From: JAVBMU01 sp031552185
Lineage (GTDB): Bacteria; Actinomycetota; Actinomycetes; Actinomycetales; Cellulomonadaceae
Direction: 5' to 3'
NCBI GenBank assembly: GCA_031552185.1
Contig: JAVBMU010000030.1
Coordinates: forward strand, 1 to 37,649
Length of the DNA: 37,649 nucleotides
A program made the translations under genes and the position numbers. The notes below the pieces were generated by a model. The model was given only the letters and a program-made list of their open reading frames with translations. It was not told the origin of the DNA and ran no database searches. Positions 7,823 to 14,344 of the stretch are shown here, piece by piece. Position 1 is the first letter of the stretch; every line of letters begins with the position of its first letter.

Positions 7823-8680
7823 ATGGCATCGGAATCGAACCAGACCAAGGCGCAGCGCCGCGAGGCGGCCCGCGCCGAGGCCGCCGCCCTGCGCGCCGAG
7901 CAGGAGCGCAGGGACAAGCGGGTGCGCCTCATCACCATCGGTGTCCTCGTCGTCGCCGTGGCGGGGCTCATCGCGGTCTTCTTCTTCGTCCTGAACAACT
8001 CCGATGACCCCGCGCCGACCCCGGGGGCCGACTCCACCGTGCCCGGTTCCTCCACGGCGGCGCCGACCGTCGCCGTCGATACCAACGGCGGCATCCCGGT
8101 GGGCAAGACCGACGAGGCCGGAACGAGCACGGAAGGCGCCCCCCAACTCGACGTCTACCTCGACTTCATGTGCCCCAACTGTGGGCAGTTCGAGCAAATC
8201 AACGAGGCGAACTTCGACGCCCTGCGCGAGGCCGGTGAGCTGACCCTCGTGCTGCACCCCATCTCGATCCTGGACCGGCTGTCCCAGGGCACGGCATTCT
8301 CGACTCGCGCCGCGGCGGCGTCGGGCTTTGTGGCGGAGCGGGACCCCACCCACTTCCTCGCCTTCAACAGCGCGCTGTTCCAGAACCAGCCGAAGGAGAA
8401 CAGCAAGGGCCTGACCAACGCGCGCATGGGCGAGATCGCCGCCGCCGCGGGCGTCAGCACCGCGGTGGCCGACGGGATCGCGTCCGGCGAGGCAATGGAG
8501 CAGTTCGGCGGCTGGGTGGTGGACCAGACCGAGCAGGACGCATCCGACAAGAAGAACATCCCACCGGAGGGGCTCCAAGGTACCCCAACCGTTATTCTCG
8601 ACGGCAAGGCTCTCGATTCGCGTACGTGGGCCGACCCCGCCGCGCTCAAGGCAGCAATCGAGGCGGCAGCGAAGAACTGA
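7823..8680 (+). CDS. Membrane-anchored DsbA-like thiol oxidoreductase, paralogue 2 (CPNC)
   Basis: Second DsbA-like paralogue (285 aa), nearly identical to paralogue 1 in its cytoplasmic N-terminus (QTKAQRREAARAEAAALRAEQ) and membrane helix (36-57). The linker ends in NGGIPVGK, then VYLDFMCPNCGQFEQ carries C117 and C120. LVLHPISILDRLSQGTAFSTRAAAA and GTPTVILDG (cis-Pro) follow, ending EAAAKN. AAGGA lies 9 bases before the ATG. The 184-bp gap and the hairpin after paralogue 1 indicate a separate promoter. The dipeptide between the cysteines (PN here, PA and PV in the others) tunes redox potential in the thioredoxin superfamily, so the paralogues may differ in partner or direction; that is inference. 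Confidence 0.9.
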   Translation: MASESNQTKAQRREAARAEAAALRAEQERRDKRVRLITIGVLVVAVAGLIAVFFFVLNNSDDPAPTPGADSTVPGSSTAAPTVAVDTNGGIPVGKTDEAGTSTEGAPQLDVYLDFMCPNCGQFEQINEANFDALREAGELTLVLHPISILDRLSQGTAFSTRAAAASGFVAERDPTHFLAFNSALFQNQPKENSKGLTNARMGEIAAAAGVSTAVADGIASGEAMEQFGGWVVDQTEQDASDKKNIPPEGLQGTPTVILDGKALDSRTWADPAALKAAIEAAAKN

Positions 8681-8682
8681 TC

Positions 8683-8703
8683 CCGGCGGTTGCCGGCCGC
8701 CGG
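8683..8703 (+). terminator. Terminator after DsbA-like paralogue 2
   Basis: CCGGCGG (8683-8689) pairs with CCGCCGG (8697-8703) around a 7-base loop, 2 bases after the stop codon of paralogue 2. Confidence 0.5.
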
Positions 8704-8783
8704 CTCAGGACGGTCCGCCGGCTCCCGCTGGGGTCTGGGAACCGCGCCTCGAGCCGCATCCCGCGCCCACGCGGGGCCGCACG

Positions 8784-9154
8784 TTGTCCACTCCCGTCCT
8801 GGTCCTTTTCATCGTCCTCGGCGTGGTCGTGCTGGTCGCGGGCATCTTGTTCGCCGCAGCCTTCGGAGCGTCGAGCATCCTGTCCGGCCGCGGATCGGCG
8901 GCCGAATCGACCACCGCTGATGCCACAATGCCAGGTTCGTCGACGACCGCCCCGACGGTTGTCGTCGCCAATGGCGGCATTCCGGTCGGCTTGGCCGACA
9001 AGGCGATCAGGACAAAGATCCCCGCCCGGATGGTCAGCCGGACCCCGTCACAGCGGTGCCGACCGCTATTCTCGACGGCGAGCCCGTCGCACCCACGACG
9101 TGGAGCGACGCCGAGGCGCTCAAGGCCGCCATCGAAGCAGCGGCGAAGGACTGA
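8784..9154 (+). pseudogene. Internally deleted DsbA-like paralogue
   Basis: A remnant of a fourth family member. A TTG at 8784 opens a frame with a membrane helix (LVLFIVLGVVVLVAGILFAAA), a Ser/Thr linker and the family signature NGGIPVG (ending near 8990). The family C-terminus then appears in another frame: DQDKDP (about 9010), VPTAILDGEPV with the cis-Pro, and WSDAEALKAAIEAAAKD, stop at 9152-9154. The central 130 or so residues including the CxxC are missing and the two parts are out of frame. The junction lies near 9000. The charged N-terminus of the other paralogues is also absent. The N-terminal part could still yield a short membrane peptide, but no redox enzyme. Confidence 0.85.
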
Positions 9155-9289
9155 TCCGCCGATCGGTCCACTCCTCAGCCGGGAGCGGACCGGACAATGG
9201 AGAGGGGCGTGCGACGGCGCGCCGCCTACCTCGGCCACCGCGGCTGACACGAGACGCGGCCGGACCGGGCCGCGGAGAGGGACACAGCC

Positions 9290-10165
9290 ATGGCTTTCGA
9301 CCCCAACCGGGTCCCCACGGGGACAATCGACCGCGCGGCCGAGGTCCGCGCCGACCGCCGCCGCAAGGACCGGAACGCGCGCGTTGTGGCCGTCTCGATC
9401 CTGGCCGTGTTGCTCATCGCCGTCGTCGGGGTGCTCCTGGTCCAGTTGCTTGACGGGGGCGACTCGAAGGCCGGCGGCGGCACGCCCTCGGCGGGCGCCT
9501 CCGCGCCGGTCGAGGGCTCCCCGAGCCCGTCCGTGACCCCGGGCACCTCCACCGTTCCGCCGCGGACCGCGACCGCCCCGGCCGGTGGCATCCCGGTCGG
9601 CGCGAACGGCGCGGCCGGGGCGACCCCCGTGGGCACCCAGGTCGACGTCTTTGTCGACTACCTGTGCCCGGTCTGCAAGCAGTTCGAGGACATGAACGTC
9701 GCCGCCCTGGACGAGGCGCTGGAGGCCGGCACGATCACCTTGGTCATCCACCCGGTGTCCATTCTCGATCGGTTCTCCCAGGGCACGGCCTACCCCACCC
9801 GGGCCGCCGCCGCCGTCGCTCTCGTCGCCGAGGCCGACCCCGCCCACTTCCTCGCCTTCCACCAGGCGCTGTTCAGCAAGCAGCCGGCGGAGAACACCCC
9901 GGGCCTGACCGACGCCCAAATCGCCGCGACAGCCGCCGAGGCAGGTGTCGCCGCGGAGGTCGTGGCGCAGATCAGCGAGGGAGCCGCAATGAAACAGTTC
10001 GGCGGTTGGGTCGTGGCGCAGACGGCGAGCGACGCGCAGGACCCGACGACTATTCCGCCGGAGGGCCTGACCGGAACCCCGACCATCCTGATCGACGGTC
10101 AGCCAGTCGGCAGCGAGGTCTGGGCCGACCCTGCGGCGTTCAAGGCTGCGATCGGCGGGAAGTAA
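9290..10165 (+). CDS. Membrane-anchored DsbA-like thiol oxidoreductase, paralogue 3 (CPVC)
   Basis: Third intact paralogue (291 aa) and the most divergent at its N-terminus (MAFDPNRVPTG in place of the QTKAQRRE type). Layout: short basic cytoplasmic tail, one helix (about 32-53), a long Pro/Ser/Thr linker to residue 98, GGIPVG, then VDVFVDYLCPVCKQFED with C126 and C129. LVIHPVSILDRFSQGTAYPTRAAAA and GTPTILIDG (cis-Pro) follow. GAGAGGGA lies about 8 bases before the ATG. The thioredoxin domain is close to that of paralogue 2, so these duplications share a recent ancestor. The gene is followed by tRNA-Thr. Confidence 0.9.
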   Translation: MAFDPNRVPTGTIDRAAEVRADRRRKDRNARVVAVSILAVLLIAVVGVLLVQLLDGGDSKAGGGTPSAGASAPVEGSPSPSVTPGTSTVPPRTATAPAGGIPVGANGAAGATPVGTQVDVFVDYLCPVCKQFEDMNVAALDEALEAGTITLVIHPVSILDRFSQGTAYPTRAAAAVALVAEADPAHFLAFHQALFSKQPAENTPGLTDAQIAATAAEAGVAAEVVAQISEGAAMKQFGGWVVAQTASDAQDPTTIPPEGLTGTPTILIDGQPVGSEVWADPAAFKAAIGGK

Positions 10166-10228
10166 TCGGCGCGGGCCGGTTCCGCGACGGTGGCCGGCGC
10201 TGCGGCGGGCCGGTTCCGGTTCTGCGGG

Positions 10229-10259
10229 TTGGTCCGGTCCCGGCCTGCGGCGGTAGGCT
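10229..10259 (+). promoter_or_regulatory. Possible tRNA-Thr promoter
   Basis: TTGGTC (10229-10234) and TAGGCT (10254-10259) are 19 bases apart, and the -10 ends 12 bases before the mature tRNA. The spacing is long, so this is tentative. Confidence 0.35.
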
Positions 10260-10271
10260 TCGGGACGTCCG

Positions 10272-10344
10272 GCCGCCTTAGCTCAGCTGGTAGAGCACTC
10301 GCCTTGTAAGCGAAAGGTCATCGGTTCGACCCCGATAGGCGGCT
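10272..10344 (+). tRNA. tRNA-Thr (anticodon UGU)
   Basis: A 73-base cloverleaf. The acceptor GCCGCCT pairs with AGGCGGC (10337-10343); the D arm is GCTC/GAGC, the T arm ATCGG with CCGAT around TTCGACC. The anticodon loop CTTGTAA gives UGU, reading ACA. The anticodon stem CTCGC/GCGAA has one mismatch (C-A) at the top pair. The discriminator is T and no CCA is encoded. The 3' half is the attachment site of the adjacent integrated element and is repeated at 13593-13633. Confidence 0.93.
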
Positions 10345-10346
10345 CC
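10306..10346 (+). repeat. Attachment site, left copy (inside tRNA-Thr)
   Basis: 41 bases from the anticodon loop (GTAAGCG) through the T arm and acceptor to GGCTCC are identical to 13593-13633. Flanking bases differ on both sides, apart from a short GTGCAGG similarity just outside the right boundaries. Confidence 0.9.
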
Positions 10347-10424
10347 GTATGTGCAGGTCAGGACCGGTTTCGGTCCTGACCTGCTCGTGTTACAGGGGCC
10401 CGACCCACCGGAAACCCACCGCTT

Positions 10425-10790
10425 TCACGACGAGAACCGTTGGAGAACGTCGCGAAAGTCCGGGGCAAGGTCCGGTGTTTCGACGTAGTGCCGGCGGGTG
10501 ATCGTTTCGGATCCGTGCCCGAGTTGCGCGGCGGCGCCGCCCAACCCCTTCTCCCGTTCGAGCAAGGTCCCGACGGTTTCGGAACACGTGGGGTGTGACC
10601 CACCCGAACGCCCGGTTGCGCTCACGGAACATCCGCCATTGCCGTTCGACGGTTGCCACTTCCCGCAGCCCGTTGTTCGCAGACGGGAAGACGACGTTCC
10701 ACGGGCCGGCTGCGGGGCCGTTGACGGACCACGCGTACCCGCTGCCCGCACTCCGAAGCAAGGTCCCGACCCGAACCCGACCGGGCAGGC
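10425..10790 (-). pseudogene. Broken tyrosine integrase (C-terminal remnant)
   Basis: C-terminal part of a phage/AICE-type tyrosine recombinase. One frame reads WNVVFPSANNG, WRMFRERNRAFGWVTPHVFR (the H-x-x-R box), then the match moves to the next frame: TVGTLLEREKGLGGAAAQLG, HGSETITRRHYVE (histidine box and catalytic Tyr) and DFRDVLQRFSS, stop at 10425. One base appears missing near 10578-10583, where family members read FRKTVGT. Upstream, the arm-binding domain and the first catalytic Arg are absent; homology fades around 10790. Adjacent to the tRNA, as expected for the integrase that inserted the element. It cannot encode an active enzyme. Confidence 0.85.
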
Positions 10791-10845
10791 ATCGTTGTTC
10801 GAGGTCTGACCCCGAGCCCCGGGCGCCGCGCCCCGGGGCTGGCGG

Positions 10846-11085
10846 TTATTCGTCGTGGACGATTTCGAAGGCTTGCCCCAGGGTGAGGTCGAATACCCAG
10901 CAATAGGCGTCGATGAAGGTCAGTGGGGTTGAGGTTTCCCCGCTGAGCGCACGCCTGACGGCGTCGTGGCCGACGCCCAGGACGGACGCGAGCCGGGCGC
11001 GCGATTGGATGCCGCACTCGGTGAGGATCTGGTCCATCAGGTCACGTCTGACCTGGATCCGCCCGGGCGGGCGCCGGTAGCTCAC
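10846..11085 (-). CDS. Small helix-turn-helix-like protein
   Basis: A 79-aa protein. The middle (MDQILTECGIQSRARLASVL, GVGHDAVRRALSGE) reads like a helix-turn-helix of the XRE/Cro type, and the C-terminus (FIDAYCWVFDLTLGQAFEIV) is amphipathic and could dimerise. The GTG start shares four bases (GTGA) with the stop of the upstream Nudix-like gene, so the two are translationally coupled. It sits in the regulatory module of the integrated element and may control its own operon or the divergent regulator. DNA binding is inferred from pattern only. Confidence 0.72.
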   Translation of the reverse strand: MSYRRPPGRIQVRRDLMDQILTECGIQSRARLASVLGVGHDAVRRALSGETSTPLTFIDAYCWVFDLTLGQAFEIVHDE

Positions 11086-11582
11086 GAGACCATCCCGCGG
11101 CGCCCGGCCGGCGCCCGGCGCGGGTCCAGGACCGGCACCCGCCGCGGGACCGGTGGCGGGGCCTGGTCGGTTTCCTGCCACAGCAGGGCCGCGACCTGTT
11201 GGGCTAGGCGCATGTTCACCCCCCGGCACACCGACTTGGCCCGTCCCGGGCAGACCATCCGCCGGGGTAGGGGTACCGGTGAGGTGGGCGGGATCAGGGA
11301 CACGGCCGCGACCCGGAATGCCGTGGCCCAGGTGCCCCCTTCGTGCTCGAAGGTCCGGTAGCACAACGGCCCGGACCGGTGGACCCGGACCCCGTGGGGT
11401 CCCAGGGTCGCGACCAACGCCGACTCGGGGGTGTCCCACCCGCGCAACCTGGCCGTGGGCAGGCTCAAGTTCTGCCCCCGCTCGAAGACCACCACCCGAC
11501 CGTCGGCGGTGAAGCACACCCCGACCACGTTCGCCACGGGCAACCCGTCCGGCGCCCCCTCCAACCACGTCTGCGCGCTCAT
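11082..11582 (-). CDS. Nudix-like protein without an intact Nudix box
   Basis: A 166-aa protein. ANVVGVCFTADGRVVVFERG followed by LSLPTARLRGWDTPESALVA has the layout of a Nudix fold (strand, strand, LPGG-like turn, GxxxxxE start of the Nudix helix). The REUXEEXG catalytic core is replaced (ATLGPHGV), so the metal-binding glutamates are gone. The C-terminal 60 residues are Pro/Arg-rich with two Cys (VCPGRAKSVC). The ATG at 11582 has a GAGAGG site about 8 bases upstream. Nudix genes are frequent passengers in actinomycete integrative elements; assignment here rests on partial pattern match and context. Probable role: ligand binding without hydrolysis, or no function. Confidence 0.62.
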   Translation of the reverse strand: MSAQTWLEGAPDGLPVANVVGVCFTADGRVVVFERGQNLSLPTARLRGWDTPESALVATLGPHGVRVHRSGPLCYRTFEHEGGTWATAFRVAAVSLIPPTSPVPLPRRMVCPGRAKSVCRGVNMRLAQQVAALLWQETDQAPPPVPRRVPVLDPRRAPAGRRGMVS

Positions 11583-11716
11583 CGTCGTTCCCTCTCCGAG
11601 TGTGCCGACCGCCACCCGGTCGGCCCGTTACCGACCATGCAAGGTGTCTGCGGGCCGGTATCCGAGTGCTCCGGGACCTTGTTCGCCCGACATTCCGGGC
11701 CGGTAGGTGCGGCCAC

Positions 11717-11731
11717 ATGTCGCGGCGACAT
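11717..11731. promoter_or_regulatory. 15-bp palindrome between divergent element genes
   Basis: ATGTCGC-G-GCGACAT is a perfect palindrome (7+1+7), 68 bp before the XRE regulator and 135 bp from the Nudix-like start. It is the best operator candidate for one of the two HTH proteins encoded on either side. Confidence 0.5.
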
Positions 11732-11798
11732 TGACCCGTGACGGGCCGGGGGGTGAGGCTGGACGGGAACGGGCGCAACGGGGCGAAACGGAGGGGCA

Positions 11799-13160
11799 AT
11801 GGGCGGACCGGTACCGCGGCACTTGTGGGACGACCCGCGTGTGCGTGGTCATCTCGCGGCCGGTGACTTCGGCGCCGTGTTCCGGTTCATCCGCGCCCAC
11901 ACCGGCCTGACCCAACTGGACCTGGGTAGCGCCGTCGGACTGGACCAGTCCGCCGTCTCCCTGATCACCAGGGGCAAACGTGCGGTGCTCACCCGGCGGG
12001 TGGTCGCTCGCATCGTCGAAGGCCTGCACATACCGCCCGGGCTGATCGGCAACGGCGCCCCGGACCACGACGGAAAGGTGGATTGGGTGAACCGGCGTGA
12101 CTTCCTGGTCCTGGTCATGGGCGCCATCCAAACGCCCGCGACCCTCGACGAACGACAACTTGACTTCCTGGCTCGCACCGGCGCCGACACGGTTCACCGC
12201 GGCCGGCTCGGCACGGCCGATATCGAGACCATCGAAGCTGTTACCCATGACCTTCGCCGCACCGTCGCTGCCCGTGGCGGTGCCATGTGCCGTGCGAGTG
12301 CTGCCGCGCAACTGGCCCAGGTCCGCGAACTACGAACGGCTTCGTGCACCCCGGCAATCCGGACCCGGTTGCAGGTCGCGACTGCCGAACTGGCCCACAT
12401 CACGGGTTGGGCCTACTACGACTCCGGCGACGACTCCCACGCCCGCCAGGCATGGACGCTCGCCCTGGCCGGCGCCCGCAGCGCAGAGGACCACCAACCC
12501 GCCATCGACCTGGCGGTGATGATCCTTCGCGACATGGCCCACCAAGCCCTGGAACTCTCCACCCCCACGACCGCGCCCGCCCGCGCCCACGAAGCCGCGA
12601 CCTTGTGCACGCACGCCGAGAACCTGGCCGCTCGCCGCCCGGTGTCGGCCCCGACCCGGGGACTACTGGCCGGGATGACCGCTCGCTGCAATGCCGCGTT
12701 CGCGGACGCGGACGGCGCCCACCGGGCCGCGACCGTAGCCCAGGAGGCCTACGCGCGAACGGACGACCCCCCAACCCCACCCTGGGCATGGTTCATTACC
12801 CCCGCCGCCATCCGTGCCCAGGAAGGGACCTTGCTGTTCAGGCTTGCCCAGACGCGACCCGAGTACGCGCCCGCCGCCGTCGAGCACCTCGCCGCCGCCG
12901 TCGACGCCTACCCCGACGACGCCGGCCGCGACCGCATCAGCGCCCAAGCAGACCTCGCCACCGCCCGCATCATCGCCGGCGACACCGACACCGCGACCCC
13001 GGACGCGATCAAGTCCGCCGACGCCATGGCCGCGCTCGGATTCACCCGCGGACGCAGGGACCTGCTCACCCTCGACGCCGTCGCCGCCCGCCACCCCAAC
13101 CCCACCGACGTCGTCGAACTACGCGAGCACATCCGCGCCGCGCTCCAAACCCTCAACTGA
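11799..13160 (+). CDS. XRE-family regulator with helical-repeat C-terminal domain
   Basis: A 453-aa protein of the type common in actinomycete integrative elements. Residues 25-60 (FRFIRAHTGLTQLDLGSAVG, LDQSAVSLITRGKR) are a Cro/C1-type helix-turn-helix. The rest is all-helical and TPR-like, rich in Ala, with repeated pairs such as ELAHITGWAYYDSGD and HARQAWTLALAGARSAED, typical of peptide-sensing regulators. Conserved WVNRRDFL follows the HTH. GGAGGGG lies just before the ATG. It is divergent from the Nudix-like/HTH pair and is the largest intact gene left in the element. In AICEs such regulators often control transfer or pocking genes; none remain here, so its present target is unknown. Confidence 0.85.
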   Translation: MGGPVPRHLWDDPRVRGHLAAGDFGAVFRFIRAHTGLTQLDLGSAVGLDQSAVSLITRGKRAVLTRRVVARIVEGLHIPPGLIGNGAPDHDGKVDWVNRRDFLVLVMGAIQTPATLDERQLDFLARTGADTVHRGRLGTADIETIEAVTHDLRRTVAARGGAMCRASAAAQLAQVRELRTASCTPAIRTRLQVATAELAHITGWAYYDSGDDSHARQAWTLALAGARSAEDHQPAIDLAVMILRDMAHQALELSTPTTAPARAHEAATLCTHAENLAARRPVSAPTRGLLAGMTARCNAAFADADGAHRAATVAQEAYARTDDPPTPPWAWFITPAAIRAQEGTLLFRLAQTRPEYAPAAVEHLAAAVDAYPDDAGRDRISAQADLATARIIAGDTDTATPDAIKSADAMAALGFTRGRRDLLTLDAVAARHPNPTDVVELREHIRAALQTLN

Positions 13161-13228
13161 CCCACCCGACCACCGCCGGCGTACGGCCGACCCCGGGCGG
13201 GGGTCCCCCGTCCCCCGACCAGCCCGCT

Positions 13229-13258
13229 CCTCCCGGGCATAGCGATCCCCCCGGGAGG
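13229..13258 (+). terminator. Terminator-like hairpin after the XRE regulator
   Basis: CCTCCCGGG (13229-13237) pairs perfectly with CCCGGGAGG (13250-13258) around a 12-base loop, about 70 bases after the regulator's stop codon. Confidence 0.5.
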
Positions 13259-13262
13259 TGGG

Positions 13263-13313
13263 CCGTTGCGTAACAGGCGGCGCCGCCCCGTAACAGCCCG
13301 CCTCACGCAACGG
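13263..13313. repeat. Large interrupted hairpin in the element's right end
   Basis: CCGTTGCGT (13263-13271) and ACGCAACGG (13305-13313) are perfect inverted copies. Nested inside, AGGCGG and CCGCCT also pair, and GTAACAG occurs twice within the structure. A 51-bp two-tier cruciform like this could be a replication, transfer or recombination site left from the element. Confidence 0.5.
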
Positions 13314-13592
13314 TCGCCCGACCGCCCGACGTCGAACCGGCGGCCGACCACTGCCCCCGCCGCGGGCCGGCCGGACCGCGACCACTTTCGTCCTGTCTGC
13401 GCGATCCGCTGACACCGTCAGTCCACGCCAGGAGCGCCGACCCCGTCGGTCCGCCCGACCCACCGATTACCCGGCGGAATCAACGGGACCCACCGGAAAT
13501 CCAGGGAATGCAACGGTCCAGGGCTGCCGGCTGTCGGTACAGTTCACGGGCATCATCGAGCTCGAACAGGACCGAACGAAAACCGCCTCCGC

Positions 13593-13633
13593 GTAAGCGA
13601 AAGGTCATCGGTTCGACCCCGATAGGCGGCTCC
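13593..13633 (+). repeat. Attachment site, right copy (tRNA-Thr 3' fragment)
   Basis: Exact 41-bp copy of 10306-10346. It lacks the acceptor 5' strand, D arm and anticodon, so it is not a tRNA gene. It marks the right boundary of the integrated element. Confidence 0.9.
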
Positions 13634-13681
13634 ATCGGTGCAGGCCGAGTTCGCCGCCGCGCCGGCAGGTCCTTGGCGGCC

Positions 13682-14095
13682 TCAGGGCAGCGGGGCGGGG
13701 CCGATCTCCTCGGCGACTCGGCAGGTCGGCTCCGGCACCTGCGGAATGGCCATCGTTTTCGGGGCGGTGGGCACGGACATCGAGAATGGGTCCTCGATGT
13801 ACGGCGCCGGGTAGGACGGCGCCCGGGAGATTCCGCCGTCGGCTGCGACGGGCGCGGGCCGGTCCGACCCGCGCAGCGGCGAACTGCCCGCGAGGGGCGC
13901 CGGCGCGTCGTCGTGGGTGCCCTCCGCCTCGGCCTGCTGGGCCGGCGCCGACCCGCCCGACCAGCGGACGGCGGGCGGTGGCGGCGCGGATTCGGGGCCC
14001 GGGCGAAGCAGCATCCAGACGAAGGCGCCGACCGCGGCCATCATCAGCAGGATGAAGACCAACACCATGAGGTGCCAAGGTGTGAGAAACGTCAT
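13682..14095 (-). CDS. Small single-pass membrane protein, unknown function
   Basis: A 137-aa protein. MTFLTPWHLMVLVFILLMMA then AVGAFVWMLL is one N-terminal membrane helix (about residues 8-30); the remaining 105 residues are Pro/Ala/Ser-rich and probably disordered, with SYPAPYIEDPFS as the only patterned part. GGGGAGG lies 9 bases before the ATG, which supports real translation. It starts just outside the right attachment site of the integrated element, so it is part of the chromosomal backbone. I recognise no family. Confidence 0.7.
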   Translation of the reverse strand: MTFLTPWHLMVLVFILLMMAAVGAFVWMLLRPGPESAPPPPAVRWSGGSAPAQQAEAEGTHDDAPAPLAGSSPLRGSDRPAPVAADGGISRAPSYPAPYIEDPFSMSVPTAPKTMAIPQVPEPTCRVAEEIGPAPLP

Positions 14096-14315
14096 CTGCC
14101 GCGACCTCCCCGAAAGCGCTTTTAGCCCGTGTTGCGGCGAGTGCCGCTACATCGTTGTTCACGTCAAGAGCGTAGAAGTGCACACATTAGTACGCCGACG
14201 GGCGCAATGGGTATCCCTTCCGCTCTGTGACGTTTGACGCAGTGGTTCGTCGGGGCAAGCAGAACAATTGAATCTGGCTACATGGTTGCTTCGGGACAGC
14301 GGCGCGAGGGCCGTC

Positions 14316-14341
14316 CCGGCGCCGGCACGAGCCGGCGCCGG
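14316..14341 (-). terminator. Terminator after the SGNH hydrolase gene
   Basis: A perfect 11-bp stem (CCGGCGCCGGC, 14316-14326, with 14331-14341) closes on an ACGA loop, 3 bases beyond the stop of the minus-strand hydrolase gene. Confidence 0.7.
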
Positions 14342-14344
14342 TGG

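Larger units (their letters stand above)
13161..13592. other. Non-coding right end of the integrated element
   Basis: I find no credible gene in these 432 bases; open frames here are short and have GC-driven composition only. The stretch holds a terminator-like hairpin (13229-13258), a large interrupted hairpin (13263-13313), and AT-poor sequence up to the right attachment site. If the element ever replicated, its origin could lie here, but nothing proves it. Confidence 0.6.
10306..13633. mobile_element. Decayed integrative element in tRNA-Thr
   Basis: A 41-bp exact direct repeat made of the 3' half of tRNA-Thr bounds this 3.3-kb segment. That is the footprint of site-specific integration by a tyrosine recombinase, with the tRNA rebuilt at the left end. 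Inside are a broken integrase next to the tRNA, a Nudix-like gene, a small HTH gene, a divergent XRE-family regulator and a non-coding right end. This gene set resembles the regulatory part of actinomycete integrative and conjugative elements (AICEs). No replication initiator or prim-pol, no FtsK-like transfer ATPase and no excisionase is present, so the element has probably lost mobility by deletion. Confidence 0.87.

Noticed and set aside
9001..9536. Continuation of the 8784 frame as a 250-aa protein
   Set aside because: After about 9000 the frame becomes Arg/Pro-rich and overlaps the start of the next DsbA-like gene; the true homology moves to another frame and ends at 9154.
11583..11799. 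Long minus-strand frame (10846-11799) as one 317-aa protein
   Set aside because: Its first 240 residues are a wrong-frame reading of the Nudix-like gene; only the last 79 residues match a plausible HTH protein with its own GTG.
13593..13633. Second tRNA-Thr gene
   Set aside because: Only the 3' half is present; there is no acceptor 5' strand, D arm or anticodon. It is an attachment-site copy.
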